A DNA stretch of 33,027 nt from an uncultured Desulfomonile sp. (lineage in GTDB: Bacteria > Desulfobacterota > Desulfomonilia > Desulfomonilales > Desulfomonilaceae): contig CAITZA010000216.1 in assembly GCA_903896745.1 (NCBI GenBank), positions 1 to 33,027 on the forward strand, in the 5' to 3' direction. Within the stretch, counting starts at the first letter, position 1, and each line of letters starts with the position of its first letter. Under the pieces are notes generated by a model. The model saw only the letters and a program-made list of their open reading frames with translations. It searched no databases and was not told the DNA's origin. The position numbers and the translations under genes are program-made. Below, one piece after another: positions 1-7,219 of this stretch.

Positions 1-584
1 CCAATAATTCTGAAATTCTGTACGCGTGGAATGGCTCCTATCGGTGTTCGTTTACCCTGCGGGGAAATAAGCTGCACACTGTCACCCACCCGTAAGGAAC
101 CTGCAGAAGCCAACTCCTTGCCAATGATTAAACTTCCCAGTCCATCATACGAATACGCCAAATCTTTCAGAGAACCTGATTCCAAATATTTCGGCAAGGA
201 AATGACATCACCAGCAGTGGAAGGATCGATACCTCGAACTATGACGCCTCTCACCTTTCCCTTGGATGACATCATCGCTTGTCCGTAAATGTACGGGGTT
301 ACCGCCTTTACACCATCAAATACGGCCAGGCGGTCTATAAGACTCCCCCACCCCGTCATGGACCGACTCGAATGATTCATTACAACGAGGTGAGACACTG
401 TTCCGAGGATTTTCTCCTTCAAGTCTCGTTCAAAGCCATTCATGACACCTAGTACAATGATCAGGGTCATTACGCCAAGCATGACACCCAAGACACCAAA
501 ACCGCTGATAACAGAAATGAATGCCTGCTTGCGTTTGGCCTTGAGGTAACGCAAGCCTATTCTGATCTCGAGAGGTAACTTCAT
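1..584 (-). CDS. lolC: LolC/LolE-family lipoprotein-releasing ABC transporter permease, N-terminal part
   Basis: The first 194 codons are present; the gene runs off the left edge of the window. The protein begins MKLPLEIRIGLRYLKAKRKQ, the usual cytoplasmic start of LolC/E/FtsX-like permeases, and continues into one long hydrophobic segment (about residues 22-45, with VLGVMLGVMTLIIVLGVMNG). A periplasmic MacB-like domain follows (VKAVTPYIYGQAMMSS, RGVIVRGIDP, GKELASAGSLRVGD). In the family, LolCDE extracts lipoproteins from the inner membrane and hands them to LolA. The ATG (584-582) overlaps the lysS stop as ATGA, so translation is probably coupled. A LolD ATPase would be expected outside the window. 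LolC and LolE cannot be separated on this fragment. Confidence 0.88.
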   Translation of the reverse strand, partial: MKLPLEIRIGLRYLKAKRKQAFISVISGFGVLGVMLGVMTLIIVLGVMNGFERDLKEKILGTVSHLVVMNHSSRSMTGWGSLIDRLAVFDGVKAVTPYIYGQAMMSSKGKVRGVIVRGIDPSTAGDVISLPKYLESGSLKDLAYSYDGLGSLIIGKELASAGSLRVGDSVQLISPQGKRTPIGAIPRVQNFRII

Positions 585-2092
585 CCAAGCCCTTTTTCAG
601 GTCTCATGTGAGGAAATAGAATGACCTCTCTTATAGACTGGGAATTAGTCAGAAGCATGACTAGCCTGTCAATTCCCAGCCCCTCACCGGCTGCAGGTGG
701 CATACCGTACTCCAGAGCTCTTAAGAAATCTTCATCCAGATAATGCGCCTCTTCATCCCCTGCGTTGCGCGCCAAAACCTGCTGTTCGAATCTGCTCCTT
801 TGATCTATTGGGTCATTAAGTTCCGTGAATGCATTGGCCATTTCGCGCCCACAAATATACAACTCAAATCTGTCGGTCACAGTGGGGTCTTCATCATTTC
901 TCCTGGCCAGGGGGGACACATCAACCGGATACTTGTGAATGAAAACCGGCCCCCATAGCTTTTCTTCAACAACCTCATCGAAAACGGCCATCCAGAGTTT
1001 ACCGAGAGAATCTTCCTTTCCGACCTTGAGCCCCATCTCAACCGCTTTGATAAAAACGGCGTTCCAGTCGTCAATTTCATTTTCATTGAGCGCCTTGTAG
1101 TTTATCAATGCTTCCCTTACAGACATGCGTTCCCACGGAGGCGTAAGATCGACTTCCGTCTTTCCATAAAGGAACCTGCATCCGCCAGTTATTTCCCTGG
1201 CAACTGATGACAGCATCTCTTCGGTGAGGTACATGAGGTCGTCATAAGTTTTGTAAGCCTCGTAAAATTCCAGCATTGTAAACTCAGGATTGTGTTGAGT
1301 CGATATTCCCTCATTTCTAAAATTTCTGTTTATTTCAAAAACACGATCAAAACCGCCGACAAGTAGCCTCTTCAAGTACAGCTCAGGCGCTATTCTCAAA
1401 TACAGGCTTCTGTCCAGGGCGTTATGATAGGTTTCAAAAGGTTTGGCGGATGCGCCACCGGGTAAAGCCTGCATCATAGGAGTTTCGACTTCGAGAAAAC
1501 CGCGATCTGTAAGGAAATTTCGCAGATACGAAATTATCTTGCTGCGGGTGACAACAATGTCTCTTGAAGTCTGGTTAACAATAAGATCAAGATAACGTTG
1601 GCGATATCGTGTCTCGACGTCAGAAAGGCCATGCCATTTCTCAGGTAGGGGGCGCAACGCTTTTGTCAGCAAAACAAACTGTTCAACCAGCACGCTTAAC
1701 TCACCTGTTCTGGTTTTGAAGGGTTTGCCGACAACTCCAATTATGTCGCCAATATCCAGCTTTTTCGCCACATTATAATTGTCAACGCCAATGGTATCCC
1801 GCCCCAGATATATCTGAAAATCTCCGGTTAAGTCCCTTATTCTCATGAAGGCGGCCTTGCCAAGAACCCGTATGGCAATAATTCTGCCTGACATTTTTAC
1901 ATGATCTTCTATAGAGTCTGTCTCAGCAATTTGGTTGAAGTCTTCCTTAAACTGACTGGAATTTATCTCGGGGCTAAATCCGGTAGCGTAAGGAGATATC
2001 CCTTGATTAAGTAATTCTTCCACTTTTTTGAGTCTGACTTCGGTAAGGGATGAAGTTTGAGTGTTTTTCGTATGTTGAGAGGAATCCGACAA
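581..2092 (-). CDS. lysS: Lysyl-tRNA synthetase, class II
   Basis: 503 aa, normal length for bacterial LysRS. It charges tRNA-Lys in the cytoplasm. An N-terminal OB-fold anticodon-binding domain (about 60-165, GRIIAIRVLGKAAFMRIRD) precedes the class II catalytic core: motif 1 around FLEVETPMMQALPGGASAKPF, motif 2 FRNEGISTQHNPEFTMLEFY, motif 3 GEGLGIDRLVMLLTNSQSIR. The start is TTG (2092-2090), chosen because TAGGAG sits 9 bases upstream and no better in-frame ATG exists. The last codons overlap lolC by ATGA. A promoter-like sequence lies just upstream, so the gene can be expressed independently of corA, which lies upstream on the same strand. Confidence 0.97.
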   Translation of the reverse strand: MSDSSQHTKNTQTSSLTEVRLKKVEELLNQGISPYATGFSPEINSSQFKEDFNQIAETDSIEDHVKMSGRIIAIRVLGKAAFMRIRDLTGDFQIYLGRDTIGVDNYNVAKKLDIGDIIGVVGKPFKTRTGELSVLVEQFVLLTKALRPLPEKWHGLSDVETRYRQRYLDLIVNQTSRDIVVTRSKIISYLRNFLTDRGFLEVETPMMQALPGGASAKPFETYHNALDRSLYLRIAPELYLKRLLVGGFDRVFEINRNFRNEGISTQHNPEFTMLEFYEAYKTYDDLMYLTEEMLSSVAREITGGCRFLYGKTEVDLTPPWERMSVREALINYKALNENEIDDWNAVFIKAVEMGLKVGKEDSLGKLWMAVFDEVVEEKLWGPVFIHKYPVDVSPLARRNDEDPTVTDRFELYICGREMANAFTELNDPIDQRSRFEQQVLARNAGDEEAHYLDEDFLRALEYGMPPAAGEGLGIDRLVMLLTNSQSIREVILFPHMRPEKGLG

Positions 2093-2132
2093 TGTGTTAA
2101 TTCTCCTAAAATTTTACCTTAATTGAGCGACC

Positions 2133-2161
2133 TTTTTACCTTTTTTGGTCACAAAAGTCAA
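2133..2161 (-). promoter_or_regulatory. Candidate sigma-70 promoter for lysS-lolC
   Basis: On the minus strand, TTGACT (2161-2156), a 17-bp spacer and TAAAAA (2138-2133) lie about 40 bp before the lysS start, within the 111-bp gap between corA and lysS. The hexamers match consensus at 5 of 6 and 4 of 6 positions. This is a pattern call only. Confidence 0.5.
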
Positions 2162-2203
2162 GACTGACAGAAAAACCATTATCTTTTCAGAAAGGTCGAT
2201 CGC

Positions 2204-3271
2204 TTATATCCATTTCTTCTTTCGAAAATAGAATAACATTGATGAGGCTACGGCGATGGCCAGTGTTATAACCATGGGATACCCGTAACGCCATTTTAGT
2301 TCCGGCATGTCATCAAAATTCATTCCATACCAACCGCACAAAAATGTTAATGGTATGAAAATAGTGGCAATAATTGTTAGTACCCGCATGGTCTCATTAA
2401 GCCTGTTATTTACGCTGGACAAATATATGTCTATCATTCCGGAGGTTATGTCTCTGAAGGTTTCGACAGTGTCTATAGCGTGAATGGCATGATCAAAAAG
2501 GTCTCGCAGGTAAGGCCTGAGAGATTCGTTTATGAATGGAATATCTCCACCCAGCATTCGACTAATTATTTCCCTCAGGGGCCAGAGCGACTTGCGTAAA
2601 AAGATCAAGTCTGTTTTTAGCTTGTGTATCTGACCAAGCGTCTGATGCGAGGGTTTGGAAACAAGCGCGTCTTCTATGGTTTCGATACGGTCACCAATCT
2701 TTTCCAGAATCAAAAAATAGTTATCTATAATTAAATCTATACACGAATAAGTCAGGTAATCTACCTTACTCTCTCTCAATTTGGATTTTCTGACTTTGAG
2801 TCGCTGTATGACGGGCTCAAAAAGTGGAGATTCAACATCCCTCAATGTGATTACGAAGTTCTTTCCCAATATGAATGAGATCTGCTCGGTCTCTGTAACG
2901 AAGTCTACATCATCGTATCTCAGGCTCTTAATAACGATGAAAAGGTAATCATTGTAATCTTCAATCTTCGGCCTCTGGGCGCTGTTCAAGATGTCTTCCA
3001 AAACTAGAGGGTGCAGGTTGAATTTTCGACCTATCATCTCCACCGCATCGATTTGCTTCAAGCCTTTCACATCAAGCCACAGTATTCTTGTGTCCTCGAC
3101 ATGGGCATCTATGTCTGATGCATCTATCGATTGATTAACAATTAACTCATCTGAGTTAAAAATGATTGAATCAATTGTTGTTGAGACCGAAGTAGCTTTT
3201 CCGATGGGAACGAGGGCTCCGGGAGGCAAACCGGCCTTATGGGATCGTTTCCTAAAGTATCTGGAAGACAT
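2204..3271 (-). CDS. corA: CorA-family magnesium/cobalt channel
   Basis: 355 aa, close to the 351 aa of Thermotoga CorA. The large N-terminal cytoplasmic domain (about 1-290) ends in the long stalk helix. Two transmembrane helices follow at the C-terminus (about 297-315 and 333-350), with the selectivity signature GMN at 316-318 (CGWYGMNF) between them, and a basic tail FRKKKWI. CorA forms homopentamers in the inner membrane for Mg2+ (also Co2+/Ni2+) uptake. The ATG has GAGGG a few bases upstream. The gene is divergent from the aro cluster, with which it shares a 291-bp intergenic region. No functional link to aromatic synthesis is apparent. Confidence 0.95.
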   Translation of the reverse strand: MSSRYFRKRSHKAGLPPGALVPIGKATSVSTTIDSIIFNSDELIVNQSIDASDIDAHVEDTRILWLDVKGLKQIDAVEMIGRKFNLHPLVLEDILNSAQRPKIEDYNDYLFIVIKSLRYDDVDFVTETEQISFILGKNFVITLRDVESPLFEPVIQRLKVRKSKLRESKVDYLTYSCIDLIIDNYFLILEKIGDRIETIEDALVSKPSHQTLGQIHKLKTDLIFLRKSLWPLREIISRMLGGDIPFINESLRPYLRDLFDHAIHAIDTVETFRDITSGMIDIYLSSVNNRLNETMRVLTIIATIFIPLTFLCGWYGMNFDDMPELKWRYGYPMVITLAIAVASSMLFYFRKKKWI

Positions 3272-3300
3272 GTTACCCTCATTGACAAAAAATATTTCTT

Positions 3301-3312
3301 GACAAGCTTGTC
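3301..3312. repeat. 12-bp perfect palindrome between corA and the aro leader
   Basis: GACAAGCTTGTC is its own reverse complement. It lies 30 bp upstream of the corA start and overlaps the -35 region proposed for the aro operon, a position suited to a dimeric repressor. It could also be chance; no second copy was found by eye in the window. Confidence 0.35.
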
Positions 3313-3335
3313 TTCATAATTGCACGATCTAAAAT
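3308..3335 (+). promoter_or_regulatory. Candidate promoter of the aro operon
   Basis: TTGTCT (3308-3313), a 16-bp spacer and TAAAAT (3330-3335) would start transcription near 3342, about 44 nt before the leader reading frame. A perfect TTGACA at 3299-3304 has no well-spaced -10 partner. Pattern-based, so uncertain. Confidence 0.4.
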
Positions 3336-3385
3336 ATTATGGGCGTTTGATTAGACGCACTGAAAAACATCAAAAACAACTAGCA

Positions 3386-3487
3386 ATGATAACACCGAAT
3401 TACAACCTCGATGCAAATTTTTCAAAAAAACTCTATTGGTTTTTTTATTCGTATTTCCATTGGGTGGAGTCTTGCAAAGAGCTCTGA
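3386..3487 (+). CDS. Aromatic leader peptide (Tyr/Trp/Phe) of the aroA attenuator
   Basis: A 33-codon reading frame from ATG 3386 to TGA 3485. Residues 17-26 read YWFFYSYFHW: three Tyr, two Trp and three Phe in ten codons, so 8 of 10 are aromatic. Reading frames of this kind (TrpL, PheL) work as sensors: scarcity of a charged tRNA stalls the ribosome and changes the fold of the RNA behind it. The final codons (26-30) lie inside the segment that can pair with the terminator's 5' arm. All three aromatic amino acids are represented, which matches a target operon encoding the common shikimate pathway. The weak point is that no clear Shine-Dalgarno sequence precedes the ATG. The peptide itself probably has no function. 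Confidence 0.75.
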   Translation: MITPNYNLDANFSKKLYWFFYSYFHWVESCKEL

Positions 3488-3540
3488 AGCGAATCCAGCT
3501 TGTTTTCAAGACCCACCCCAAAAAGGTGGGTCTTCTATTT
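3430..3540 (+). promoter_or_regulatory. Transcription attenuator of the aroA operon
   Basis: Mutually exclusive pairings are visible. Terminator: 3508-3517 with 3525-3534, 10 perfect bp. Antiterminator: GGGTGGAGTCTTG (3462-3474) with CAAGACCCACCC (3507-3518), 12 bp with A3468 bulged; this uses up the terminator's 5' arm. A weaker protector pairing is possible between 3430-3437 and 3463-3470 (8 bp, three of them G-U). The leader reading frame covers the protector and antiterminator segments. Expected logic: a ribosome stalled on the aromatic codons frees segment 2 to form the antiterminator and aroA is transcribed; otherwise the terminator forms. Confidence 0.75.
3508..3540 (+). terminator. 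Intrinsic terminator upstream of aroA (attenuator arm)
   Basis: AAGACCCACC (3508-3517), a 7-nt loop and GGTGGGTCTT (3525-3534) form a perfect 10-bp stem followed by the U-rich CTATTT. It lies 20-50 bp before aroA with no gene upstream on this strand except the leader, so its natural role is conditional termination of aro transcription. Confidence 0.8.
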
Positions 3541-3562
3541 TATACCTCATTAAGGGACAAAA

Positions 3563-4840
3563 ATGAAAATAGAAGGATCATTCTATCCGCCAGGAGACAA
3601 ATCAATCTCGCACAGATTAGCATTAATGTCTCTCATTTCAAGAGGAGCTTGCGAGATACGAAACTTCTCCAGCGCCAGGGATTGTATGACGTCTCTACGG
3701 ATAGTTGGTGAACTCGGAGGCATGGTCCGGATCGAGTCCGAACGCTTACTAATCAGGGGCATCGATAGGCGATTGAAATCCGGAGCAAGTATGGACTGCG
3801 AGAACTCAGGCACAACCATCAGACTCCTGATGGGAATCCTCAGTCCAAATCATGGCGATTTTCAACTCGACGGTGATCAATCATTGAGAAACAGGCCAAT
3901 GGAACGAGTTGCAATTCCATTGCGAGAAATGGGGGCCAACATCATTTGTTCCGAAATGGGTAAGCCGCCCGTTAGAATAATTGGCAGCGACCTCCACGGA
4001 ATTGAGTTTCGGCTTCCCACTCCCAGCGCTCAGGTCAAAAGCGCTGTGCTTCTGGCCGGGATTCAGACTGAAGGGCAAACCAGTGTTGTTGAATTGATTC
4101 CCAGCCGTGATCATACCGAGATATTGCTCAGGAAATGCGGCGCCGATATAGAAAAAACCCAGAGCGGGTGGTCAGTCAGAAAATCAACATTGACCATGCC
4201 TGAAAGGTATTATGTTCCTGGTGACGCCTCTTCAGCATGTTTTTTCATTTGCGCCGCCACTGTAATTCCCGGTAGCCGCGTTGTCGCAAGAAAAGTTTTG
4301 CTTAATCCGACACGAACCGGAGCAATAAGCGTTTTGAAACGCATGGGAGCTGATATGGAGACTCTGATTCATCATGGAGCGGATTCCACTCACGCCGATG
4401 ACCCTGGTGAGATATATGGTGACATTACCGCTAGATTCAATGGAGCTCTTAAACCTTTTGAGGTTTCTCCTGAGGAAACGCCATTACTCGTGGATGAAGT
4501 CCCAATTCTGGCTCTAGTGGCTACCCAGGCGACAGGTTCATCAGTCTTTCATGATGTGTCCGAGCTCAGGATTAAGGAATCGGACAGAGTTCAGGCAATA
4601 GTTTCCCAACTGAACTCTATGGGGGCCCATCTGGAGACCAGAGGCGATTCACTGTATATTCACGGGCCAACAAAACTGGTCGCAAGAAATAATATGGAAA
4701 GCTTTGGGGATCACAGGATAGCCATGACTCTAAAAATAGCTGGACTGATCTCAGATTCGTTCCCAAAGATAAATGACGAGGATTGCATCGGCATATCCTA
4801 TCCTGACTTCACTGATACCCTGGAGTCACTTGTCAAATGA
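3563..4840 (+). CDS. aroA: 3-phosphoshikimate 1-carboxyvinyltransferase (EPSP synthase)
   Basis: 425 aa. It joins PEP to shikimate 3-phosphate, the sixth shikimate step, in the cytoplasm. Visible family motifs: GDKSISHR near the N-terminus, ENSGTTIRLLMG, GDQSLRNRPMERV, SAQVKSAVL, RDHTEILLR, NPTRTGA, DEVPILALVAT, RIKESDRV and GDHRIAMTLKIAG. The set GDKS, SAQVK, RDHTE and NPTR is the class II EPSP synthase signature (Bacillus/CP4-like group), while the loop residue in ENSGTT is Gly, not the Ala of CP4. The ATG has AAGGG 6 bases upstream. First structural gene behind the attenuator; its stop overlaps aroE as ATGA. Confidence 0.97.
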   Translation: MKIEGSFYPPGDKSISHRLALMSLISRGACEIRNFSSARDCMTSLRIVGELGGMVRIESERLLIRGIDRRLKSGASMDCENSGTTIRLLMGILSPNHGDFQLDGDQSLRNRPMERVAIPLREMGANIICSEMGKPPVRIIGSDLHGIEFRLPTPSAQVKSAVLLAGIQTEGQTSVVELIPSRDHTEILLRKCGADIEKTQSGWSVRKSTLTMPERYYVPGDASSACFFICAATVIPGSRVVARKVLLNPTRTGAISVLKRMGADMETLIHHGADSTHADDPGEIYGDITARFNGALKPFEVSPEETPLLVDEVPILALVATQATGSSVFHDVSELRIKESDRVQAIVSQLNSMGAHLETRGDSLYIHGPTKLVARNNMESFGDHRIAMTLKIAGLISDSFPKINDEDCIGISYPDFTDTLESLVK

Positions 4841-5649
4841 GAGTATTCTGTGTTTTTGGAGATGATCGGGTTCAAAGATCTAAATCTCCGGCAATGCATA
4901 ACAAGGCCTTTGGTCTGAGAAATTTCGACGCCCATTATGTATCATTTTCTGTTGAGCCGGGCATGCTCGAAACGGCAATGAAAGGTTTCAGAGCTATGGG
5001 ATTCTCTGGAGCCAACGTAACCATCCCTCACAAGGAAAATATAGTTCAGCTTCTTGATGGGCTCACTTCAACGGCCAATAAATTGCAAGCCGTGAATACA
5101 CTGTATTGGCAAGATGGAGCGCTTATTGGCGACAACACTGACGTTGGAGGCTTCTGTGACGCGCTGCCAGCGGTTGGATGCATGGTCGTCGGTAAGAAAT
5201 GTTTGGTGTTGGGAAACGGCGGGGCGGCAAGAGGTGTGGTCATGGGGCTGTTGCTTCTGGGCGCTTCCCAGGTTTTTGTAACAGGACGGCAATATAATAA
5301 ATCGCGTCAAATCGCTCAATGCCTCGAGGCTGATTCAATACGCATTGAACAGATTGCAACCTGTTTACGGGAAGTTTCATTGATTGTTAATGCTACACCG
5401 GTTTCTAGCCCTGGGGAAGCTGATGAATCCATGAACTGGCTTGCCGGGTCCATAGAAGGCCCTGAGATCGAGTTAATTTTCGACATTAATTATGGACGAT
5501 CGCAAAACATTTGGGAAAACTCGGCAAAAAGGATTGGCGCCGAATTTTCAGACGGTTTGATCATGCTTGCAGCCCAGGCTGCAAGAAGTTTCAATTTGTG
5601 GACTGGAGAGTCTGCTACTGTTTCAGAATTCATGGCGCACTTGGGATGA
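4837..5649 (+). CDS. aroE: Shikimate dehydrogenase
   Basis: 270 aa, standard length. It reduces 3-dehydroshikimate to shikimate with NADPH. The substrate-binding half shows SKSPAMHN and NVTIPHKE, with the catalytic Lys in PHKE, then NTDVGGF. The NADP-binding half shows the glycine motif GNGGAARG and the NATPVSS turn. The C-terminal region DGLIMLAAQAARSFNLWTG is the usual family ending. The start overlaps the aroA stop (ATGA), and aroKB begins 4 bases after its stop. The first loop reads FGDDRVQRSKSP instead of the common GxPVxHSxSP, a mild variation. Confidence 0.95.
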   Translation: MRVFCVFGDDRVQRSKSPAMHNKAFGLRNFDAHYVSFSVEPGMLETAMKGFRAMGFSGANVTIPHKENIVQLLDGLTSTANKLQAVNTLYWQDGALIGDNTDVGGFCDALPAVGCMVVGKKCLVLGNGGAARGVVMGLLLLGASQVFVTGRQYNKSRQIAQCLEADSIRIEQIATCLREVSLIVNATPVSSPGEADESMNWLAGSIEGPEIELIFDINYGRSQNIWENSAKRIGAEFSDGLIMLAAQAARSFNLWTGESATVSEFMAHLG

Positions 5650-5653
5650 CAGT

Positions 5654-7219
5654 ATGAACAACATATATCTGATAGGATTCATGGGCTCAGGCAAAACCAC
5701 TACAGGGAAATTGATTTCCAAAACGCTTGGAAGAAAATTTATTGATATGGATGAACTCATTTCCTCGATGTTTGGAATGTCTGTCAACAGGATATTTGAA
5801 ACTCACGGAGAAGACGGATTCAGAAAAGCAGAAGCCAGGATTTTGATGAATCTGTCCAAGGCTGGAAACCTCGTAATATCAACAGGCGGTGGGATTTATG
5901 AAAACACAACTAACCGTGAGAGAATCAAGAAATCCGGTATATCTATCTACCTGGACGCAAGTTTGAACGAAATCAGAAAACGTCTTAAAGAAGACGAAAT
6001 TGCGCAACGTCCTTTGTGGAGACGTCCATCGAGTGTGGAGAAGCTTTTTCTGTCACGCCGCGAACACTATCTGGACAGCGATCATAAGATAGCCGTGGAT
6101 GGGCTTTCCCCTAACAAAGTTGCCTCTATTGTCTGTTCATTCGTTTACCCTGAAAGGGACTACTTTGTCAATTATGAGGGGTATCAGAGCAGAGTGAAGG
6201 TCGTCTGGGACGGACCCGGGACTGTGGGAGAATTGGTAAGGGGTAGAAAGACTGCGATTTTGACCGATCAGAATGTTCAACGCCTGCATCTGGATCGGTA
6301 TCTCGAAATTCTGGACGATCCGACAGTGATTTCCCTAAAACCAGGCGAAAAAACGAAAACCTTCAGGATGGCAAATTTCATTTATGAAAAGCTTCTTCAA
6401 GCCAGAATCGGAAGGGGTGATGTCCTGCTGGCAATAGGCGGAGGTGTGATAACCGATATCGGTGGTTTTGTAGCATCTACTTACAAGCGGGGTATTGATT
6501 TCGTACTGGTTGGAACAACCATGGTCGCATGCGTTGACGCCGCCATTGGCGGAAAATCAGCTATAGATGTTGGAAACATCAAGAATTCTGTGGGGCTGTT
6601 TTCAAAACCGCTTGCCAGCGTCCTTGACCTGCAGTCCATGAACACATTGCGGTCGAATCAAGTTAGCGAAGGGTTGATCGAAGCATACAAGACAGGACTG
6701 GTTGCAGATCCTCAGCTTTACGCGTACATGAACAGAAATGTTAGCCTGTTCAAGAAAAAATCGATAATTGAACTGGCAGAAGTCTTGACCACTTCTGCTC
6801 TGGCCAAATGCTCAATAGTCTCCAAAGACTTCAGGGAGCGAGATTTAAGAAGAATTCTCAATCTTGGTCATACTTATGGACATGCCGTAGAGAGTTACAA
6901 CAATTATTCCATTAGTCACGGGCTAGCCGTAGCGAAGGGCATCACTGTCTCGACACATCTGTCCTGTCACAGAGGATTGATACTAGCAGATGACGCCGCG
7001 ACAATTATTGAAACATTAGACCGTATATACTCAAATGAAGCTAAGCTTCCAACAGCGGAACAGGCTTGGGAAATCATGTTGAACGACAAGAAAAACAAAG
7101 ATGGAAAAATAACGTTTGTGCTCCTGAATGGCATAGGCAAATGTATTATGTCTGACGATGTAACAAAACATGAACTTGATCTAGCTATCGAAAAGCTTAG
7201 AGCAACAAGAAATGACTAG
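5654..7219 (+). CDS. aroKB: Bifunctional shikimate kinase / 3-dehydroquinate synthase
   Basis: 521 aa fusion. Residues 1 to about 165 are shikimate kinase, opening MNNIYLIGFMGSGKTTTGK (Walker A) with the downstream STGGGIYEN and RPLWRR segments. Residues from about 170 to 521 are dehydroquinate synthase: GRGDVLLAIGGGVITDIGGF (NAD site), GTTMVACVDAAIGGKSAID, NLGHTYGHAVE (metal ligands) and SHGLAVAKG. The two activities are steps 5 and 2 of the pathway, so this is not channelling between consecutive steps. The same order is known as AroKB in Thermotoga. The open frame extends upstream to 5567, but those codons lie in aroE; ATG 5654 gives a normal kinase N-terminus. It overlaps aroC by 8 bases. 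Confidence 0.95.
   Translation: MNNIYLIGFMGSGKTTTGKLISKTLGRKFIDMDELISSMFGMSVNRIFETHGEDGFRKAEARILMNLSKAGNLVISTGGGIYENTTNRERIKKSGISIYLDASLNEIRKRLKEDEIAQRPLWRRPSSVEKLFLSRREHYLDSDHKIAVDGLSPNKVASIVCSFVYPERDYFVNYEGYQSRVKVVWDGPGTVGELVRGRKTAILTDQNVQRLHLDRYLEILDDPTVISLKPGEKTKTFRMANFIYEKLLQARIGRGDVLLAIGGGVITDIGGFVASTYKRGIDFVLVGTTMVACVDAAIGGKSAIDVGNIKNSVGLFSKPLASVLDLQSMNTLRSNQVSEGLIEAYKTGLVADPQLYAYMNRNVSLFKKKSIIELAEVLTTSALAKCSIVSKDFRERDLRRILNLGHTYGHAVESYNNYSISHGLAVAKGITVSTHLSCHRGLILADDAATIIETLDRIYSNEAKLPTAEQAWEIMLNDKKNKDGKITFVLLNGIGKCIMSDDVTKHELDLAIEKLRATRND

Noticed and set aside
31-288. Plus-strand open frame at the left end
   Set aside because: It is antisense to the lolC-like coding sequence, which shows clear family motifs throughout.
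3411-3566. 51-codon frame from ATG 3411 whose stop overlaps the aroA ATG (ATGA)
   Set aside because: It would translate through the terminator hairpin and contains only scattered aromatic codons; no ribosome-binding site. Kept only as a remote alternative for coupling to aroA.
3436-3711. 91-codon frame beginning VFLFVFPLGG upstream of and into aroA
   Set aside because: It runs through the terminator and into aroA in another frame with no stop in the leader. The Phe codons are a frame-shifted reading of the real leader at 3386-3487, which has a stop in the right place.
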